Source: Xanthostigma xanthostigma
Taxonomy: Eukaryota; Arthropoda; Insecta; Raphidioptera; Raphidiidae
Assembly (NCBI GenBank): GCA_963575645.1
Contig: OY754466.1
Coordinates: 20,376,001-20,440,000 of the forward strand
DNA length: 64,000 nt
Direction: 5' to 3'
The notes beneath the pieces are model-generated. The model was given only the letters and a program-made list of their open reading frames with translations, did not search any database and had not been told where the DNA came from. Below, piece after piece: positions 23,689-35,173 of this stretch (position 1 is the first letter of the stretch; the number at the start of each line of letters is the position of its first letter). A program made the position numbers and the translations under genes.

Positions 23689-24761
23689 CTCTGTCAGATG
23701 TGAAACATACATTTAAGCGAAATTCCTGTATCTAAATTTCGCCCTGTAACTAAATTTAATTCTGTAACTAAATTTCGTCCCGTTCAACTAACGAAAATCT
23801 AGTGACTAAATATAGCCCTGTAACTAATACAAAGTGTGTTTACAAGCGGTGAAAGTGTCAAGCATACTATAGTTGCACACGCAGTACGCAGCTTTCCTGT
23901 GTGAGTTGTGACAGCTCACACAGAGAAGCAACGAGTGTACAGTATATATGCGCGCGTACATAAAAGGAAGTCGAGAGCGGTGGCGTAGAGGGGGCACAAG
24001 AGAGAGAGTGATTCAGTTCCCGCCACAGCATGGTTTTGCTGCCAAACGCGTCGATAGATGTTTCACATAAAGAAGAAACCCTTATGCTGGGTTGCAGAAA
24101 GGATTATCAAGAAATTTGATTTGACTATGGACTTAGATTGTGATCAATATCATTACAGTTTACATAGATCACGAGCAGTCTAATGCCGTATTTAAACTCC
24201 CTGTCATCTAGATTCTAGAACATTAGATTGTACCAACAATGTTCAACTTATTTTTTTCTAGATCTTATTTCTATTGCTGGATTTCTAGTACGACTAAAGT
24301 AAAAGTCGTACGAGACAAATTTTGATAGCATGCTACAAAACACTGAAATCAAATACATTACATACATCTGGAATGATAAATGAATAAAATAAGGCTTACG
24401 ACGTCACTTCTCGATCGTCTATAATTTACAAATATTTTTCTCATTTTCAAGAGAATTTGCAATCCCGAAGTATTTTTGATGAATGAGGCACACCACAACG
24501 CTGGACGATAGCTTCAACTCCGGCTGCATTTGCCAATGCCGATAGTCAGGGATCGGCAAATCTACCGGAGCAGTACAGCGGATGTGTGGGGATAGGGTGC
24601 TATGAAGGAAATTGATCAGTGGCCAGTGAAAAATAATATAAAATTTTATGGATTGTTTGAAAAAAATTTCCTAGAATATCATTCAAATTCGAAAAAAAGA
24701 AAATGAGAGTTTTGTGCACAAAATAAATGCATAAATTACGCTATACGTAACAGGAACAGTA
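23689..24761. other. Unassigned; promoter-like block at 23930-24060
   Basis: About 23870-24060 is more complex and GC-richer than its surroundings, with 'acagtatatatgcgcgcg' and 'tacataaaagg' TATA-like words, a GA run and a later ATG (24030). The frame after the ATG closes within about 13 codons. It may be an old LTR or promoter piece. About 24500-24580 has a rough inverted word around 'ctccggctgcatttgcc'. No gene supported. Confidence 0.3.
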
Positions 24762-25654
24762 TAGTCCAAGCTCCCATGACAGAAAAAGTTACCCCTATGG
24801 TAAAAAACAATATTTTGATGAAAAATGTATTAAAGTATATAAAAGGGATCTACCGAATAAATTTTGAATAAAAAAATTTTTTTTTCTACTTAGCAACGAT
24901 TACTTATGCCATATTTTTTCATTAAATTCGACCACATTTTTTAATGAAAAAATATGGTATAATCGTTGCTATTTAGAAAAAACAATTTTTTTTATTCTAA
25001 ATTAATACGGTAGATCCCTTTTATATACTTTAATACATTTTTCATCAAAATATTGTTTTTTTTTTTAAGCGCCGTGACAGCGTTTTTTCATAAACAAATC
25101 AGCTTTTACAAGGGCCGTGTCAAAACACCACCTTAATTTTTTTCTGAAAGAAGGTTTGACATCTATTTTATGCATAAAAATTGGTCTGTCAACAAAAAAT
25201 GTTTTTTACTATGACAGACTTCATAAAAAAAAAATTTATAACAAATGAAGTCTGACCAATTTATTAACAAAAATTGTCAGCCAGACAAGTTGTATTAGAT
25301 AGAAAGATCTTAAACTTTATTTAAAAAAAAATTCAAGGAGGTGTTATGAAATGTATTTTCATAAACAAAAATAATTTATAACAAATGAAGACTGACAAAT
25401 TTATTAACAAAAATTGTCAGCCAGACAAATTTTTTCAAAAATGGTACATTATTTATTACAAATTGTATAAATTTCACGCAGGTATTTTGGAAAGTAAAAT
25501 CATGTTTTTTTTAAATTCATAAAAAATAACAATTAACAAATTTTTACTAGTCTGGCGGGCGTAACATGTTTCTTACATGTTTTTCAGCCATTTTCACTTT
25601 ATAATTTTGAGGTGTTCGTAGGGGTAACTTTTTCTGTCATGGGAGCTTGGACTA
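24762..25654. mobile_element. TA-flanked element with 34-bp perfect TIRs (893 bp)
   Basis: GTCCAAGCTCCCATGACAGA continuing to 'aaaaagttacccct' at the left is matched base for base, inverted, at the right (25621-25652). TA lies at each edge, as for Tc1/mariner elements. Inside are a second long inverted repeat (about 24790-24890 with 24955-25060, 'aaaagggatctaccg') and a direct repeat 'gaag(t/a)ctgac(c/a)aatttatt' at about 25245 and 25388. No transposase frame. Confidence 0.85.
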
Positions 25655-26179
25655 GTACGTTCAATTATGTAAAGAGATGTACATTTTTTACTATATAACT
25701 GAGCATTTAATCTATCATTATCACTAATTCAATTTCTAAGCACGCATTAACCGCAACATTTTTATATTGAAAATGGAGAATATTATGTTTGTAGCCAATC
25801 CTAATATGAAATAATGTTGTTCGATACCGAATTAGGTACAAACGACAACCTTCAATATAACAATTAGATATACATGTATATATAATTGTATATGACAAAT
25901 GGCAGGTGTAACAAAACATTCACATAACTATTACATATTAGTCCAGTCAATGAATGGTTCAAAAAGGGGTGTAGAATGCGTGAGCAGGGACCTAAGCGAT
26001 TCTTTCAAAAACTTGTTCCGAGTGCTTAGGTTGACGTTGTATAATAATCATTAACAAAAATAGAAGCAATCCATACAGTCCAAACGCTGAACACCGTCAC
26101 ATCACCAGGTAGTATATTTTATTATTAGAAAAAATATGGTTTAAAAAACAAGTTTTTATCAATTAAATCTGGTAAAATA
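25655..26179. other. Unassigned AT-rich
   Basis: Nothing recognised. The minus frame 25707-25919 (70 codons) is Tyr/Ile/Cys-rich with no domain. Confidence 0.4.
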
Positions 26180-26970
26180 ATTTTACAACGAAATTATAGC
26201 GCATGGAGTGCGCCGGCCAAGTTCTCGCAAAGCACTCTGTCATATTTACACAAACCATTCCGAGCCCTTTTCGACCCCCTTTATCTCCCGAACCTGAATT
26301 TGGATGTTCTTTTGCTTCTAAATCTTCCATTCGTGCAGTGTGCCGCAATATTATATCTAGCTTTGAAAATGCATCCCCTAGTGATGTGCCAATCCCTTAA
26401 GTCCAACGAACTGAAAAGAGGAAGAAATACCGGAGAGGAAAAACAGCCATCATTACCTCGACTCCTTATAAAAATGAGCTGGAGAATTTGAAAAAAACGA
26501 GGAAAGTATCCAATTGGAATGATCCTCGCCTCAAAAAAATGCTAAGAATAAACAAAATTGTTGTTCGCCCGCTACCGCATCGCCTTTGATAATGTCTACC
26601 GCAGCTGTAGACGAAACGTCAGGTAGTAATACCAATGGACCACGGCATACAAGCCCGCAAAACCAAGAAGATTTGGGTCAACACCGGCCGTGAAAGCCCA
26701 CATACTTGGATAAAATTGTTATAATAATTAGCTTACCCCATCAGCCATCTTGCCCCATAGTACCGGGCAAGATGATTTTTTGCAAGTTCCTATTAAATAT
26801 TTATTTAAAAAAAATGTGGTCCGTTTATTTCCAAAAGACTATGCCAAATTGTACTTAGATTAATAAGACATCGTGCCATAAATAAATAAAAATAATAGAC
26901 GTAATGATTATGCTGTATTATTGGAATTTCTCATAGATACCCCATCATGTCCCTCTTCCCCTATACATAC
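26180..26970 (+). pseudogene. Degraded pogo/Tigger-type transposon, 3' part
   Basis: Frames broken by stops and shifts encode recognisable pieces. About 26300-26400 reads ...SSFENASPSDVPIP. About 26405-26490 (shifted) reads KKYRRGKTAIITSTPYKNEL, a basic R-G-K-(T/S)-A-I-(I/L)-T-x-TP segment. I know this segment from the region after the DDE domain in insect pogo/jerky-type (CENP-B-like) transposases. A third piece near 26590-26700 (STAAVDETSG..TSPQNQEDLG) is shared with the remnant at 14488-14700. The DNA ends near 26935-26970 in a C-rich terminus ('catcatgtccctcttcccct'), similar in style to the MITE ends at 4481/5087. The catalytic domain is absent. Several stops mean it is dead. Assignment rests on one motif plus the terminus, so moderate. 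Confidence 0.45.
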
Positions 26971-27310
26971 TGTCATAATAACTTGACTTGCATTTCTAAT
27001 CAATACGTTCGCTAAGAAATGCTATCATTATAATATATGACAACAGCCTATTTATATTATGCAATCATGTCTGTCACTGACAATACGGTAAAATCTTTCT
27101 GTAATAATTATTTAGTGTACACAAACGGATATGAACTCACATTTGGTTTATGAAATACATTTGCAGTTGCATGCATTTCGCTTTAGCATAGGAAAGCAAA
27201 GTAGAGCTTGTATTATTCGCACAGACGTATGAGCATAAAAAGAAGTAAATAGATTAGATAAGCAAAAATGAGATTTTGAAAAAGAATTGAGATATAGTTC
27301 CGAAAGCCGG
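26971..27310. other. Unassigned AT-rich
   Basis: No repeat or coding signal seen between the dead transposon and the tandem array. Confidence 0.4.
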
Positions 27311-28000
27311 TCATCTTCGATCTGGATGAAACTTTGGGAATTGGTTGACCTCGGTGGGATATAAAAACCTCGAAGGGGTTTTTGAGCGAAAATGCGCTAT
27401 AACTTTTTTTATAGTGATTTAAAGTTTTTACCATTTAAAGCCATTTATTCATAGAAAGTTTGTTTTACTGTGTTGTCATCTTCGATCGGAATGGAATTTT
27501 GGGCATTTTGACATTAGTAAGACATGAACAATTTCCAAGAGATTTTTTGACGCAAATGCCCCATAAAATTTCTATGGGGGTTTAAAATTGTTACCATTTA
27601 AAGCCATTTATTCATAGAAATTTTGCTTTAACTGTGTTATCATCTCCGATCGGAATGAAACTTTGGGCATTTGTTGGTGGGACATGAAAAATAATCAAGA
27701 GATTTTTTGAAGCAAATGCCCCATAACATTTTTATGGGAGGTTGAAGTTTTTACCATTTAAAGCCATTTATTTATAGTGCTTTAACGGTGTTATCATCTC
27801 CGATCGGAATGAAACTTTGTTGGCTTTGGTGGGGCATGAAAACCTCTAATGGGTTTTCAGCGCAAGTGTCTCATAACATTTTTATAGGAGTCTAAAGTTT
27901 TTACTGTCTTAAGTCATTCATTCATACGAATTTTGCTTTAAAGGTGTGTATGTGTGCGTGGGGGGGAGGGGGTTCGGTTTTTTTTTAAAGTCATTTATTC
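27311..28000 (+). repeat. ~160-bp tandem repeat, 4-5 diverged units
   Basis: The phrase 'tcatct(t/c)cgatc(t/g)ggaatg(a)aa' recurs at about 27311, 27476, 27640 and 27794 (spacings 165, 164, 154), with a fading fifth unit. Each unit also has 'gcaaatgccccataa', 'ttttatggg' and 'accatttaaagccatttatt'. Units diverge noticeably. The end degenerates into a G-rich run (about 27950-27975). Confidence 0.85.
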
Positions 28001-28019
28001 ATAGAAATTTTGTTTAATG

Positions 28020-28260
28020 GTATGGGAGGAGGGGTCTTCCTTGATCGGAAGCCCCTGCCCTTCCCCCTACGCACACACACATACCGTTAAAGCAAACTTC
28101 GTATGAATAAATATAACTTAAAACAGAAAAAACTTTAATCCCCCATAAAAATGTTATGGGGCATTTGCACTAAAAGTCCCATGGGGGTTTTTCATGTCTC
28201 ACTAAGGTCAACAAATGCCCAAAGTTCTATTCCGTTCGAAAATGGCCGGTATTCGGAACT
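28020..28260 (-). repeat. Inverted copy of the 160-bp unit
   Basis: After the G-rich run the array's unit appears on the other strand: 'cgttaaagcaaacttcgtat', 'ccccataaaaatgttatggg', 'aacaaatgcccaaagttcta', 'ccgttcgaaaatggccggta'. The 27311-28260 block is therefore a tandem array closed by an opposed unit. Confidence 0.75.
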
Positions 28261-29274
28261 ACACACAACAATTGCTGCAGAATATTTGCCACAAATATGC
28301 TGTATCTCTGCTTAATATCAGTCATGTTTTGAAAGTCAGAATTAAGGTGGAATGCGAGTACTTTTTTAATGAAACTGGGCAAAAGGCTGCAAAATGATTA
28401 GCAATATAATTTATTTCTTGTAGAAACTGGAGTAGAACAGCATTATTACTATTTTCTTGTTGTAAACGAAATCAACGGCCGTAAACTGTAAAGTGCTCAG
28501 AAATAATACTGAAGGGTGTTGACTTATTGGTTTCTTATTATCATATAAGTACATAAAACAACTCACAATTCAGAAATTATTGCGATGGATGATGACTAAC
28601 GACTTGATGGTATATTTTCAGTTCTGTTCAGTGAACATGGGCGTAGCCTCAGATTATATTTTCAGATTCACATATTCGATGCTCTACTGTTCTAAGTATG
28701 TAGGTACGTACAAATAAATGATATTTTTGCATGCATATGCAACGTATTTTTTCTCCTTGCATTTATTAAAATACATCTACAAGAGGTAGTGCAGTACATT
28801 TCACATGCTCTTTTTTCCGTTATATAATACATTATTTATATTAAATATAGAGAAAAACATTACTCAGTTGTCACTATTTTCTAAGTGTAAGATAGATTGC
28901 GAAAATAAAAAAGAATACGGCACGTTCGTTGAAAATTTTTTGAATGGAATGTTATTACTGTTATTAGTGTAGAAATCGTCAATATATAAAACTAGCGGTC
29001 CCGTCCGGTTTCACTCGGGTGTAAGAGAACGAATGGGGAAGGAAGGGACATGAGTACACACATTCATCTTAGTTTACCGAGATGAATGTTGGGTCCAATT
29101 TTTTTGCAGTTTTCGGCAGTTCCCTGCTTTATTACTTATTTTAAACTCAAACCTCCATTTTTGATGAAAATATTTTTTTTTAAGTAATAATTATTTCTTT
29201 TAAATCAATAATTACTGTATAATTAATAAAATATAATAAATATTTAATTGAAAACTGTAGGAAAATTATTTTTA
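28261..29274. other. Unassigned; LINE-tail scrap near 28990
   Basis: About 28985-29060 ('aaactagcggtcccgtccgg', 'tttcactcgggtgt') is the typical start of a lepidopteran non-LTR 3' scrap. Otherwise AT-rich. The frame 28215-28397 overlaps the array's edge and is a by-product. Confidence 0.4.
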
Positions 29275-29773
29275 TATACAGATTGTATCAAATCAAAACG
29301 GTCCATAGGACATTCTGTGTGTAAGACAGAGACGATATATAAAGATCTAAAGCAGTAAGTAAGAATGAGATAAATGATCGCTAATATAGTAATTACTGTA
29401 GTTACGTAAATAAATAATTACGTACACTGTAAATCTTTTTGCCAATTTATCAATTAAAACAACTACAAATAAATTTATTATGTTGGCGGTTGAATTACCA
29501 CCATAAAATCATTTAATTATTTGGATTTTTTCCCGAACAGTATAAATAGCCATTTTATCAATAATTTCACTAGTGAATACTGACATTTGAAAAAATTGTG
29601 ATTTTTACTGTAGAAAAGAAAGACGATACTATCAGATTGTATAACCACAGTAACTAGCTATTAGCGATCATTTATCTCATTCTTACTTACTGCTTTAGTG
29701 CTTTATATAATATCGTCTCTGTCTTACACACAGAATGTTCTATGGACTGTTTTGATTTGATACAATCTGTATA
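29275..29773. mobile_element. MITE family B, copy B1 (~499 bp), unoccupied
   Basis: Long inverted ends of about 110 bp: 'tatacagattgtatcaaatc', 'cggtccataggacattctgt', 'gcagtaagtaagaatgagat' on the left and their complement on the right, with TA at each edge. The centre contains 'atttaattatttggattttt', the exact site where the sister copy B2 (62497-63887) carries an insertion. No coding sequence. Confidence 0.9.
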
Positions 29774-29920
29774 GGTACTGGTCTGTAATAGTTTTCAAAT
29801 GAGCTATTATTTAGATTTATTTAATTTTAATAAGTTGTAAATAAAACTAAAATAAATTTAAATGATAGCCTTAGAAAAAAGCGATGTAGAAAATAAAAAA
29901 AAAACATTAAAAACATATTT

Positions 29921-29993
29921 GTCCAAGGTGGGTCTCGAACCCACGACCCTGAGATTAAGAGTCGAGCGCGCTACCGACTTAGCTAACCGATTT
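29921..29993 (-). repeat. tRNA-Lys(CTT)-like sequence, not a working tRNA
   Basis: The minus strand reads 'ggttagctaagtcggtagcg' (D-arm like), 'gactcttaatctcagggtc' (CTT anticodon region) and 'gtgggttcgagacccacc' (T-arm with intact stem). The acceptor ends do not pair and the anticodon stem is poor, so it is a tRNA pseudogene or SINE head rather than a tRNA gene. It has internal promoter-like A and B boxes. It follows an A-rich run on the plus strand. Confidence 0.6.
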
Positions 29994-30059
29994 TCGGTAC
30001 GCGCGCCGCTAATATTGGGATAGTCTGTTAGGGCATTTCACCTGAATATAAGTATATGG

Positions 30060-30268
30060 TGAAAAATGTTGACTGACATTCTGCATTTTTCATTGATTTT
30101 CCGCTCCTATTAGTCGTAACGTGATATTATATAGCCTATAACCTTCCTCGATAAATGGGCTAGCCAACAAACAAAAAGTGTTTTACAATTCGAACCACTA
30201 GTTCCTGAGATTAGCGCGTTCAAACAAACAAACAAACAAACTTTTCTGCTTTATATATTAGTATAGAT
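30060..30268 (+). repeat. RTE-type LINE 3' tail
   Basis: 'ggtgaaaaatgttgactgac', 'tttccgctcctattagtcgt', 'gcctataaccttcctcgata', 'ttcctgagattagcgcgttc', a (CAAA)n run, then 'tttatatattagtatagata'. The same text is on the other strand at 56690-56880. It is the end of a non-LTR element; no ORF is present. Confidence 0.7.
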
Positions 30269-30323
30269 AAAAATCAAAATTAAAAATCCACGACGAATGT
30301 AAACGTTGTAATAGAAAAAAGAT

Positions 30324-30592
30324 TAAATTAAATTTTAAAACCCCCGACTAAAAGGAGGTAATTTACCAAAGAAAATCCGTCGGGGGCTGCCATTCGCTGC
30401 CCTGAAATGAACTAAAAGAGTGCAATCTTAGAGTATGTGACTGATTGAAATCACGTTGGGTACGTAAATAATCGTAGTCTTCAATTGGCATTTTCCTATT
30501 CTCAATTCAGGACAGCGAATGGCAGCCCCCGGCGGATTTTCTTTGGTTACTTACCTCCTTTTAGTCGGGAGTTTTAAAATTTTATTTAATTA
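30324..30592. repeat. Foldback with CCCCCGACTAAAAGGAGG arms
   Basis: Left 'ttttaaaacccccgactaaa', 'gaaaatccgtcgggggctgc', 'cattcgctgccctg' and the near-exact complement on the right, arms about 95 bp, about 85 bp between. The CCCCCGAC start is common in lepidopteran repeats. Confidence 0.75.
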
Positions 30593-31638
30593 TTTTTCAA
30601 TTATAACGTTTAAGTACATCCGTCGTGAGTTTTTACAAAATTTTTAATTTTGTTTCTTTTTTTAAGCTTTTTAGAGATTTCTTGAAAAATATTATTGCAG
30701 TTATAGTTTTACAGAGGCGTTGGGACTAAAATTTTAATTGTAACAAACAATCTAATTCTAAAATATTCTCACTGTTCGGTCGAAAAATTTTAATTCTGTG
30801 GTGTCGGCAACCTACTATACATCGCTGAAAAATACATTTTCGTGATAACTGGCAACATTCATTTTTTTTGGAGTGCAGCGCCCCCTAGCGAGTTACCATC
30901 TTAACATCTATCTAAGAACCATCGCAGATGAATTAAAAATCCTTTACAGAAAACCGCATCTGAATTGATCAAACAGTTTTCGAGATAAATGGCGACATTC
31001 GAGTGCACAAACAAAAAAAAAACTAACAAACAATCTCTCTCCCTAAACTTATATACACTTTCTTCGTTCCGTCGTGGGTAAAAATACAAAATAAAACGTA
31101 TATGATGAAAAATATTCTTCGATTCACCGACAATATTTCTGTTGATTTTGATTTTTGTTTAATTAATTAATTAGATTCTTGATCTCTTGAAGCAACTCTT
31201 TTTATGTGAATGATATTAGTTTTTCCTCTCATGCACCTTACTGTTTTTTTTTATCGTGATAACACTGCGACATGTTATATCTTAAAGTATTTTTTATATA
31301 AGTGAGAATAAATAAAGATAAGAGACTCCCCCAAAAACTCCATAGGCGTCAATAAGAAAAATATATTGTAACTATACAATTTCCCGTAAAAATTGAGTGT
31401 CCAAAGAATGTTAACAAAAAATTATTTTATCAATCTTTTTTTCATAAATTCAGAAAATCTCGTAGAAATATAAGTTTTGGGGCGCACTCTCAGTAAAGGA
31501 CATAATTTATAATATGATACAATTTTTAAAGCGTTTAGAGTAGGTACTCATATCTTCTTTGTTTTACTTTCTTCAACTTTTTGTGTTTTCTACAAGACTA
31601 AAGAAATAAAATCATTTTTATATTTTCGTATAACGCTA
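30593..31638. other. Unassigned; probable non-LTR tail at 30700-31085
   Basis: About 30700-31085 includes 'gagtgcagcgccccctagcg', 'cagaaaaccgcatctgaatt', 'gataaatggcgacattcgag', wording I associate with lepidopteran LINE 3' regions. The minus frame 30901-31089 is a by-product. Beyond it, only AT-rich sequence. Confidence 0.4.
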
Positions 31639-32340
31639 ATAGTCTAATTCACATAATATGTCCCTTTTTGATGAATTCCAGTCCTCCATTGAAAAATACG
31701 ATCATGGTGTCATACGATTCGTAATGACATCTAGAAACTTTTTGAAAAAATTGTAGTTAGTAAAAGAAAAAAGAGGGGTTGTGTTTTTTGCGAATATCTC
31801 AAAAACTATTGCAGATAGATATAACTGAAATCACAAGAAAGATTCTGAAAGACCAGGAAATTTCCAACAAGAAAGTCCCATCTCCCGGAACTCTATCACC
31901 AATATTTCTAATTTTAATTTAGAGGTGAAAACAGGGCTAAACATCTTTATATTCTATTTTTTATATAATTTTCAATATTCTTGTGTCTTTTAGCTTGTCG
32001 TATAAAAAAAGAAAAAAAAATTGCCCTGTTTTCACCTCTAAATTAAAATTAGAAATATTGGTGATAGAGTTCCGGGAGATGGGGATTTTCTGAAGGAAAT
32101 TTCCTACTCTTTCAGAATCTTTTTTGGGATTTCAGATATACCTACCTGCAATAGTTTTTGAGATATTCGCAGAAGCCAAGCTCCTCTTTTTTCTTTTACT
32201 AAAATGTTTATAACTTTTGCAACTTTTTCTTCCACACTACAATTTTTTCAAAATGTTTGTAGATGTCATTCCGAATCGAATGACACCATGATCATAATTT
32301 TCAGTGAAGGATCAAAAAGGGACATGTGAACTAGACTATA
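31639..32340. mobile_element. Foldback MITE family E, copy E1 (~702 bp)
   Basis: Ends TAGTCTAATTCACATAATAT and, inverted, TATAGTCTAGTTCACATGTC. Arms run nearly to the middle ('ctcccggaactctatcacca', 'ttagaggtgaaaacagggc') with a loop of about 70 bp. Sister copy at 55706-56330. TATA at the edge suggests a TA target. Confidence 0.85.
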
Positions 32341-33228
32341 AGTCATTACCTCAGTTTACACCAATAAATAGTAAAATAATTTAATTATTAAAACAATATT
32401 ATACGTATATTACAAAAAAATTTAAGGTAATAAATAATATTGTCTATTTTTTTGATACAATTCACATAACCCCTAGGCAATTTTAAGACCTTGGCATTGC
32501 TCTAATTTAAATTTAAACTTGCATATCTATTCACTCGAGGCAAATTGAAATAAAATAAATTATTAACTATTAAAGTTATATATGATAGCTGTCGAGTAAC
32601 TAACCTAATCTTTTATTTCATTATAGAAATGACAATTTTAGTTCAGACCGTCTTTATTAATGATTCAAACTTTAAAACTGGAACAAAAACGGTGCATGCT
32701 TTCCGACTACTACCATTTTATAAAAGAACAAGCAATGATATCCACATCGCTAACCAAGCTAACACACTTATGAATACTAGTGATCGCCCAGTAAGCGTAA
32801 TTCACTCCGCTAAAGTGTATGAACGTAGAATGTTTTATTTTATTTAATTTAATGTATTTGTAACACATTTTATACATCCAGTTTATCTTTCTGGATTCCT
32901 TATCCATATGAACATTACCTATGCCAAATTTCACATCCCACCGGGCGCGAAATGTACTTAAAAAGGGGTAAAACGTTTTTTCTTCACGTATTATTATTAT
33001 TATATAGATATCTGACATAGTTTGACAGGTAGCTGAAAGAAAGTTCGGTACAATGTTTCGGATAGTTTAACTGGGAGCCTTGGCGCATAACCGAGAGATC
33101 CGGATTCGATATTAAAAAAAATTTGATCCGAAAATTAAAAAAAATCTGGATCTCGACAACAGCGCCACCTACTGGGTCCAACTATAGCTAAAAATCATCC
33201 AGGTGACCCAATAAGTACAAAAAAAAAG
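32341..33228. other. Unassigned
   Basis: Two overlapping opposed frames (32629-32847 + and 32710-33018 -) show no domain. A short inverted word 'gatccggattcga'/'ttgatccgaa' sits near 33098-33130. No element ends recognised. Confidence 0.35.
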
Positions 33229-33618
33229 ACGGGTTGCACTCCGGGAGTGCCGGCAGAAGTGAAAACTTGAATATTAACGTCTTAATTTTTTGCATTTAGA
33301 AGCATTGTTTATTTATTGGCAACACTTGTAAATAAAATGGTTTGTATCATAGATTGCATTTTTATGTACGATATTTCAACGCTAGATGTCTAACGTTGTA
33401 TAAAAAGTATCTGGCAATTACTATCACTTAGAGAGTCTCACCCAGTTCTTACTTTTCCTGACGCGAGTTTAACATTTTTTACCCATTACAAAAAAAGTGT
33501 ACAACGCTGCTAAAGAAGTTTTCACTTCAAAAATCAAAAATCAACAAAATCGGTCAAGTCGTTTAGGAGGAGAACAATTACGAACACACGGACACCGGAA
33601 TTTTATATATAAAGATGA
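33229..33618 (+). repeat. Dispersed repeat D2 (non-LTR tail type)
   Basis: Longer sister of 6535-6815, adding 'gagagtctcacccagttctt' and a full end: 'gtcaagtcgtttaggaggag', 'ttacgaacacacggacaccg', 'gaattttatatataaagatg'. The last string is the usual 3' end of a lepidopteran SINE or RTE-like element, so the plus strand is the sense strand. Confidence 0.7.
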
Positions 33619-35173
33619 CAAATTTTGAAATAATTTTATTCAAAACAAACTTAAACAAGTCTGTCTGAAGGTAACAAAACAATTACCGCATGAATTCTAT
33701 ATAAGCCTTGTGAATAAAAAAATTGTGTCGTTAAAACATTAAATTTTCTAGTCATTTCAATTCTATTTATTTGAAGATTGGTCGACCCCTGTTGTTCTTA
33801 TTTCGCTACACTAGCTCTGACACTATTATTAATAAAATATGCATTTTAGTTGCTATATTATAATACTTGACAGTCTTGAGTTTATCGAACGAGACATGAT
33901 AATAACTGTTCGTGAATATTGGACAACGTTACTGCCGTTGGCTGATTGCTTTTCAAATTCCTTTACAACGCGTCATTATATCAACATTTTATGCAGCCAA
34001 TAAATCCTGGAATTCTTCCGATATATTTTTAATCCACCGGGAACCGAGCAGTTAAGGTGAATTCACACTTCGTGCATAATCGATTAAACATAATAAAAAG
34101 TCTGTATGAAGAATCGTGTTCCAAAACAATTTTTAACTCAGTTCAATGTAAACGGCTATGAATATGATAATTAAAAAAATATTTTTAGAAAATGTGATTA
34201 ATGAATGTTTTTGTAAAACCTATACCTGTTCAATTCATTCATATAAAAATTAATGATTTAATCATGTCTAAACTGAATACATTGACATAATTGGAAAGTG
34301 TAAACGAAATCTGATCAAGGCTAAAATTTTTTCAATAATAAAAACTGTTGTAACTATTTACGTATCATATACCAAAAATATTGCAGTTATGCAACGTTTT
34401 GTTTATTATTTTTAATGATTATTCTACAATAACACAGTACGTTTGTAGAAAGTCTGTCTGTTAAAATGTGTATTCAGGGACTCTATAGCAGCTTTTCGCT
34501 TGAAGTTCACGGTAATTCTAGGTAACCGGATCGGCGAGCAGCGGGACAAATTTCGATGGGTGAAGCCTGCTAAAAAATAAAAAAAAATATATTTGCTAAA
34601 AGACGGCGTACAGGCAGGGCGGTAACTATAAGCTGTTTTGGGGTCCTGGGCAAGACCTCATCACTGGCCCCCCTAGACTAAAGAATTAAATTCCGCGAAA
34701 AAATAGTTTTAGGAGTGTGCAAACTTTCAACTCAATCGGCTAACGGAAATGGATGAAAATTCAAAAGTGCGAATTTTACGCGGACGATTGCCGGGGCGGT
34801 CAGTTAGTTACTGTAATATTGTATTGTCATTAGAACTACACTTGTGCGCAAAATTTCGACTCAATCGAATAACGGGAAGTAGGTGAAAAATATACGGAAC
34901 GTGAAGTGAATAAAATTGTTTAATAAGGCGAGGGAGGACATACATTTTTTTTAAATCAAATTATCATAAACTGCAACATGTACCTACGTTGCCTTCGGCC
35001 TCCCTGTATCTTACCAATTTAAAGAAAAAAGTTGGTGCTTCCCGTCTCATTAATTCACTTTTTTTACATTTTTAAAGACCTGTCCAACAATACTCTATGA
35101 GTCTATGCCATGGGATGCGAGAAATAAAAATTTTTATCTCGCAGGTCTACGTAAAGAAAGCTGGCCGTATTTT
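33619..35173. other. Unassigned; two repeat scraps at 34.6-34.9 kb
   Basis: About 34640-34680 matches the 2388-2445 scrap. About 34800-34890 ('ttagaactacacttgtgcgc', 'aaaatttcgactcaatcga') matches the LINE tail at 58330-58400. The rest is AT-rich, with a mildly complex stretch at about 34485-34570 in which I see no open exon. Confidence 0.35.

Noticed and set aside
26203..26348. Two opposed frames (26163-26348 minus and 26203-26400 plus)
   Set aside because: The minus one is a shadow; the plus one is part of the degraded pogo-like element, not an independent gene.
27311..28260. CRISPR-like array
   Set aside because: Units are 160 bp with no short conserved repeat and unique spacers, and the sequence is from an animal genome.
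29921..29993. Functional tRNA-Lys gene
   Set aside because: Acceptor and anticodon stems do not pair properly; treated as a tRNA-like repeat.
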